From Halomonas sp. (lineage in GTDB: Bacteria > Pseudomonadota > Gammaproteobacteria > Pseudomonadales > Halomonadaceae): 45,526 nucleotides of DNA. The notes beneath the pieces are model-generated. The model searched no databases. It saw nothing but the letters and a program-made list of their open reading frames with translations, and was not told where the DNA came from. The DNA is taken from NCBI RefSeq assembly GCF_014859505.1, contig NZ_JACUUD010000014.1:1-45526 (forward strand), given 5' to 3'. Shown in pieces: positions 42,628 through 45,526 of the stretch. Each line of letters starts with the position of its first letter. Within the stretch, counting starts at the first letter, position 1. Position numbers and translations under genes: made by a program.

Positions 42628-43869
42628 ATGTCCCGTAACATCATCGTCCTCGGCGCCGGGATTGTCGGCGTCTCGGTGGCCTGGCATCTGGCGCGTCGCG
42701 GCCACGACGTCACACTGGTGGATCGCCGCGAGCCAGGCCGCGAGACCTCCTTCGGCAACGCTGGCATCATCCAGCGCGAGGCGGTGCGCCCCTACGCCTT
42801 CCCCCGTGACCTCGGTACCCTGCTGCGCGTCCTGCCCAACCGCGAGGTGGACATTCGCTACCGTCCGACCGGCATGGTCAGCGCGGCGGGGCCGCTGCTG
42901 CAGTACTGGATCAACTCGGGCGGCGCGCGCTACGAGCGCATCGTCAACGACTACGCCTCTTTGATCATGCGTTGCCTGGATACCCATGCGACGATGATCG
43001 AGGCCGCAGGCGCCGAGGCACTGGTGAGCCAGGGCGGCTGGCTGGAGCTCTACCGGACCCGGAAGGCCATGGAGGAGCGCCTGACGGAGGCCCGCGAGAA
43101 TCACGCGCGTTTCGGGGTGGAGCATGAGGTGCTTGACGCCGAAGCGCTGCATGCCATGGAGCCGCACCTGGCCAAGGGGCTGGTGGGTGCCATCCACTGG
43201 ACCCAGCCATGGATGGTGGCGGACCCGGGCGCCCTGGTACAGGCCTATGCGAAGAGCTACGAGGCGTCGGGCGGCCACCTGATGCAGGCCAGCGTCGAGG
43301 ACGTCAACCAGGTGGGCACCGGATGGCGCGTGATGACCAGCGAGGGCGCCCTCGAGGCGGATCAGGTGGTGGTGGCGATGGGTCCCTGGACCGGTGAGCT
43401 GCTGTCACGCCTTGGCCTGGAGGTGCCGCTGTTCGTGAAGCGTGGCTATCACATGCATTATTCGGCAGAGCAGGGCGCGCAGCTCAATCACTGGGTGATG
43501 GACGCCGAGCGGGGATTCCTGCTGGAGCCGATGCGGGCCGGTATTCGCCTGACCACCGGGGCCGAACTGGCCGCCCTCGACGCGCCGCCCCACTACAAGC
43601 AACTGGCGGCCGCCGAGAAGGCGGCGCGCAAGCTCTTCCCGCTGGGCAAGCGACGAGATGCCCAGCCGTGGAAGGGCGCTCGCCCCTGCATGCCGGATAT
43701 GAAGCCGGTGATCGGTCCCGCGCCCGGTAAGCCTGGGCTGTGGCTGGCCTTCGGTCACGGCCACCAGGGATTCACCCTGGGGCCCGCCACCGGCGAGCTG
43801 CTGGCGCAGATGATGGACGGTGAGACCCCGGCGGTCGACATGACCCCGTTCCGTCTCGATCGCTTCTGA
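42628..43869 (+). CDS. FAD-dependent oxidoreductase, D-amino acid dehydrogenase (DadA)-like
   Basis: A 413-residue flavoprotein of the DAO family. It starts with the dinucleotide-binding fold NIIVLGAGIVGVSVAWHLARRGHDVTLVD (about 4-32), then RREPGRETSFGNAG with the FAD-contacting Ser-Phe-Gly-Asn, typical of DadA, and ends with the C-terminal KPVIGPAPGKPGLWLAFGHGHQGFTLGPATGELLA FAD-binding segment. DadA oxidises D-amino acids to keto acids at the membrane with quinone as acceptor; substrate specificity here is inferred only. The ATG at 42628 lies just after the leader terminator; GGGGAG lies 9 bases upstream. Divergent from nothing and followed by a strong bidirectional terminator. Confidence 0.9.
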   Translation: MSRNIIVLGAGIVGVSVAWHLARRGHDVTLVDRREPGRETSFGNAGIIQREAVRPYAFPRDLGTLLRVLPNREVDIRYRPTGMVSAAGPLLQYWINSGGARYERIVNDYASLIMRCLDTHATMIEAAGAEALVSQGGWLELYRTRKAMEERLTEARENHARFGVEHEVLDAEALHAMEPHLAKGLVGAIHWTQPWMVADPGALVQAYAKSYEASGGHLMQASVEDVNQVGTGWRVMTSEGALEADQVVVAMGPWTGELLSRLGLEVPLFVKRGYHMHYSAEQGAQLNHWVMDAERGFLLEPMRAGIRLTTGAELAALDAPPHYKQLAAAEKAARKLFPLGKRRDAQPWKGARPCMPDMKPVIGPAPGKPGLWLAFGHGHQGFTLGPATGELLAQMMDGETPAVDMTPFRLDRF

Positions 43870-43881
43870 TCCTGCTGCCTG

Positions 43882-43923
43882 AACGAGAACGGGCGCCTGG
43901 TAGCCAGGCGCCCGTTCTCGTTT
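43882..43923. terminator. Strong bidirectional terminator
   Basis: A perfect 19-bp stem: 43882-43900 pairs with 43904-43922 around TAG; the arm begins AACGAGAACGG and ends in CGTTCTCGTT, followed by TCC. It lies between the convergent DadA-like and small membrane protein genes and can serve both. Confidence 0.9.
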
Positions 43924-43946
43924 CCGGGGCTCTTTCTCGGGACTCG

Positions 43947-44381
43947 TCAGGAACCCGCACTGCCGTTGCTCCGGTGGCGCCGTGTCAGATGCATGGCCAG
44001 CTTGATCAACACCGTGAGCAGGAAGACGAGCCAGCCGGCGGTGGCGAAGATGTTGAACAGCAGCATCTTCTGCTGCCCGTTCAGCGGCGCCAACAGACTT
44101 TCGATGACGATGCCGAACAGGAAGGCCAGCGTCAGAGGTAACGCCAGGATATGCATCCACATCTCGGTGCGCCGTTTGCGCACGTGGTAGCGGCGCAGCA
44201 GCACGCGGGAGGGGCGGTGCACGAAGCTGACCAGTATCAGGGTCCCCAGCATCAGCAGGGCGGCCAGGGTGGGTTCGATGCTGCCGATCTGCGCCGTGAG
44301 GCTGACCGACCAGAAGACCACCAGCCATGATAGCCCTGACAGGACGGTGACCAGGTCGGCATAGTGGCGCACCTTCGGCAT
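43947..44381 (-). CDS. Membrane protein of unknown function, 144 residues
   Basis: Four hydrophobic segments (about 10-28, 33-53, 76-97 and 108-130) separated by a basic loop (SRVLLRRYHVRKRRTE) and a basic C-terminus (LTRRHRSNGSAGS), which gives a consistent positive-inside topology. Family not recognised. The frame is open to 44411, but the ATG at 44381 has GAGGGAAG at good spacing, so it is preferred. It converges with the DadA-like gene on the terminator at 43882-43923 and is separated by 41 bases from the transporter gene on the same strand, so the two may be co-transcribed. Confidence 0.78.
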   Translation of the reverse strand: MPKVRHYADLVTVLSGLSWLVVFWSVSLTAQIGSIEPTLAALLMLGTLILVSFVHRPSRVLLRRYHVRKRRTEMWMHILALPLTLAFLFGIVIESLLAPLNGQQKMLLFNIFATAGWLVFLLTVLIKLAMHLTRRHRSNGSAGS

Positions 44382-44422
44382 GTTCACTTCCCTCTTTGGA
44401 TCTGCGGGCATGATACGGGAAT

Positions 44423-45313
44423 TCAGCGCCGGGTGAAGAGTCGGCGTACCCAGTACCAGCGATTGATCAGCAGCGCGGCGAAGATCAGCGCGCAGCCGGC
44501 CAGCTGCAGCGGCGACATGGTCTCACGGTACCAGGCGGCGGACAGCAGCGCGGTCCAGACCGCCTCGAGCATCAGGATCACCGCGGCATGGCTGGGCGTG
44601 GTGAGCCCCTGGGCATGCACCTGCAGGAAGAAGCGCAGGGTGCTGGCGAGCAGCACGCTGGCGGCCAGCCAGCCGAGGGTTACCCCACCAATACGCGTCG
44701 GCCAGGGTTCCACGGCCAGGGAGGCCAGCCCCAGCACAATGCCCACCGTGATCAGCTGCAGCACCGTCAGGGGGAGGGCCGGCAGTCGGCGCACGACCCG
44801 TGAATTGGTGTTGATCAGCAGCGAGAAGAGCACGGCAGAGCAGGCCATCAGCCACTGGCTCGGCTCGATGCGAAAGCCGGCATTGAGCGACAACACGCCA
44901 AAGCCGGCCAGTGCCACGGGGAGGGCGATCCAGGTGGTGCGGGGCGGCCGGTCGCCGAACACCAGGCGCGCCATCACCGGCACCAGCAGGATGCCCAGGC
45001 TGTTGATGAAGGCGCTTTCACCAAGGTGGTGGGAATGGTAGAGACCCGTGATCCACAGCGTGAGCGCTCCGCTGAACAGTACGCCGACACTGGCCCCGGT
45101 CAGGATGTCGTTCGTTGAGAGCCGCCGCAGGGCAGGGCCGGCGAAGGCGGCGAGAATCAGCCCGGCCAGCAGGAAGCGGGTGCCGATGAACAGCAGCGGC
45201 GGCAGGCCGTTCAGCGCTTCCTTGGAGAAGATCCAGCCCGAGGCAGCCAGCAGCGTCACCAGCAGCAGGAGCAGGTCGGCACGCAGCGGGGCGCGGACGG
45301 CGGAATCGGGCAT
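44423..45313 (-). CDS. EamA/DMT-superfamily transporter
   Basis: A 296-residue inner-membrane protein with ten hydrophobic segments in two EamA repeats (about 10-140 and 155-285), each starting with a segment like LLLLVTLLAASGWIFSKEAL and carrying FIGTRFLLAGLIL. Members export or import small metabolites, often amino acids or nucleosides; the substrate here is unknown. ATG at 45313 fits the family N-terminus; an upstream frame to 45358 is possible but hydrophilic. It is transcribed ahead of the 144-residue membrane protein and is divergent from the partial gene at the right edge. Confidence 0.9.
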   Translation of the reverse strand: MPDSAVRAPLRADLLLLLVTLLAASGWIFSKEALNGLPPLLFIGTRFLLAGLILAAFAGPALRRLSTNDILTGASVGVLFSGALTLWITGLYHSHHLGESAFINSLGILLVPVMARLVFGDRPPRTTWIALPVALAGFGVLSLNAGFRIEPSQWLMACSAVLFSLLINTNSRVVRRLPALPLTVLQLITVGIVLGLASLAVEPWPTRIGGVTLGWLAASVLLASTLRFFLQVHAQGLTTPSHAAVILMLEAVWTALLSAAWYRETMSPLQLAGCALIFAALLINRWYWVRRLFTRR

Positions 45314-45407
45314 GGGGCACCGGATGAAGGGACGTGAAGGGGGGATGTTAGCAGGCAAAGGGCTGATCGTCTGTGTCGTTCGTCCGCCTTCAAGACAGCC
45401 TTTACGA

Positions 45408-45442
45408 CAGTCTCGACGGGCAGTCTCGACGGGCAGTCTCGA
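45408..45442. repeat. 13-bp tandem repeat, 2.7 copies
   Basis: The unit CAGTCTCGACGGG occurs at 45408-45420 and 45421-45433, followed by the partial copy CAGTCTCGA at 45434-45442. It lies between the divergent EamA gene and the right-edge gene, directly upstream of a -10-like box, so it could hold repeated regulator sites or be a neutral duplication. Confidence 0.75.
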
Positions 45443-45456
45443 ACAGGGGCTTCCGG

Positions 45457-45462
45457 TATACT
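45457..45462 (+). promoter_or_regulatory. -10 element of the right-edge gene
   Basis: TATACT, preceded by CCGG, lies 40 bases before the GTG at 45503. No good -35 is seen; at 17-base spacing the position falls inside the third repeat unit (CAGTCT). Confidence 0.4.
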
Positions 45463-45502
45463 GGTCACTTTCGTGAACGTTCCAGCCGAGACAGGACCCG
45501 AC

Positions 45503-45526
45503 GTGACCTCACTGACCCTGACCCGC
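45503..45526 (+). CDS. 5' end of a gene truncated by the window edge, possibly pyrC (dihydroorotase)
   Basis: GTG at 45503 opens a frame reading (M)TSLTLTR to the window edge, preceded by AGGA at 7-base spacing. PyrC proteins of pseudomonads begin in a similar way, with L-T-L-x-R leading into the conserved RPDDWH motif, and pyrC belongs to the argF/grxD/rnt/argG neighbourhood there. Only eight codons are visible, so this is a suggestion; the metal-binding motif that would prove it lies outside. Confidence 0.4.

Overview
The window reads as chromosomal DNA of a high-GC gammaproteobacterium, most likely a Halomonas-like member of the Halomonadaceae. This rests on gene content, codon bias and gene order recalled from relatives; no search was run. 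The argF / grxD / rnt / argG neighbourhood resembles the one known from pseudomonads.

Left part (1-12.6 kb): the 3' end of tRNA-Ala(GGC) with its terminator; a small unknown gene; argF, grxD, rnt and argG (arginine synthesis, Fe-S glutaredoxin, RNase T); a HlyU-like gene; a DUF294 nucleotidyltransferase-like gene; and, convergent to it, a four-gene signalling operon on the minus strand. That operon encodes a lone receiver, a membrane-bound PAS/degenerate-kinase protein ending in a DEDDh exonuclease, a 64-residue membrane protein and a sodium:solute-symporter/histidine-kinase fusion. A glutathione S-transferase and a small membrane protein follow.

Middle left (12.8-19.2 kb): a valine (branched-chain acyl-CoA) catabolism locus. 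A MerR-type regulator and an acyl-CoA synthetase run leftward; acyl-CoA dehydrogenase, 3-hydroxyisobutyryl-CoA hydrolase and 3-hydroxyisobutyrate dehydrogenase run rightward. Two operator-like dyads lie in the divergent promoter region.

Centre (19.2-42 kb): a 17-gene capsule/exopolysaccharide locus, all on the plus strand. It opens with an AT-rich leader carrying a perfect RfaH-type ops element 29 bases before wza. Export and polymerisation genes (wza, wzc, a Wzy-like protein) are combined with Pgl-type genes: a UDP-HexNAc 4,6-dehydratase, a PglK-like ABC flippase, a PglC-like phosphosugar transferase and a PglE-like aminotransferase. The locus also has a teichoic-acid-like set: a TagD-type CTP:glycerol-3-phosphate cytidylyltransferase and two TagB/TagF-type glycerophosphotransferases. 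GT4 and GT2 glycosyltransferases, galE and an ATP-grasp ligase complete the recognisable genes. The AT-richer core (about 29.7-34.8 kb) and its right flank hold the most novel content: two paralogous proteins with a ParB/sulfiredoxin-like GQHR domain, and a 625-residue protein that appears to join a nucleotidyltransferase-like, a nucleoside-diphosphate-kinase-like and a protein-kinase-like domain. Together with TagD and the TagF-like enzymes they suggest an undescribed phosphoglycerol or phospho-sugar decoration or assembly module.

Right part (42-45.5 kb): a TerB-like gene, a DadA-like FAD oxidoreductase with a terminator hairpin in its leader, a small membrane protein, an EamA-type transporter, and the first 8 codons of a gene that could be pyrC.
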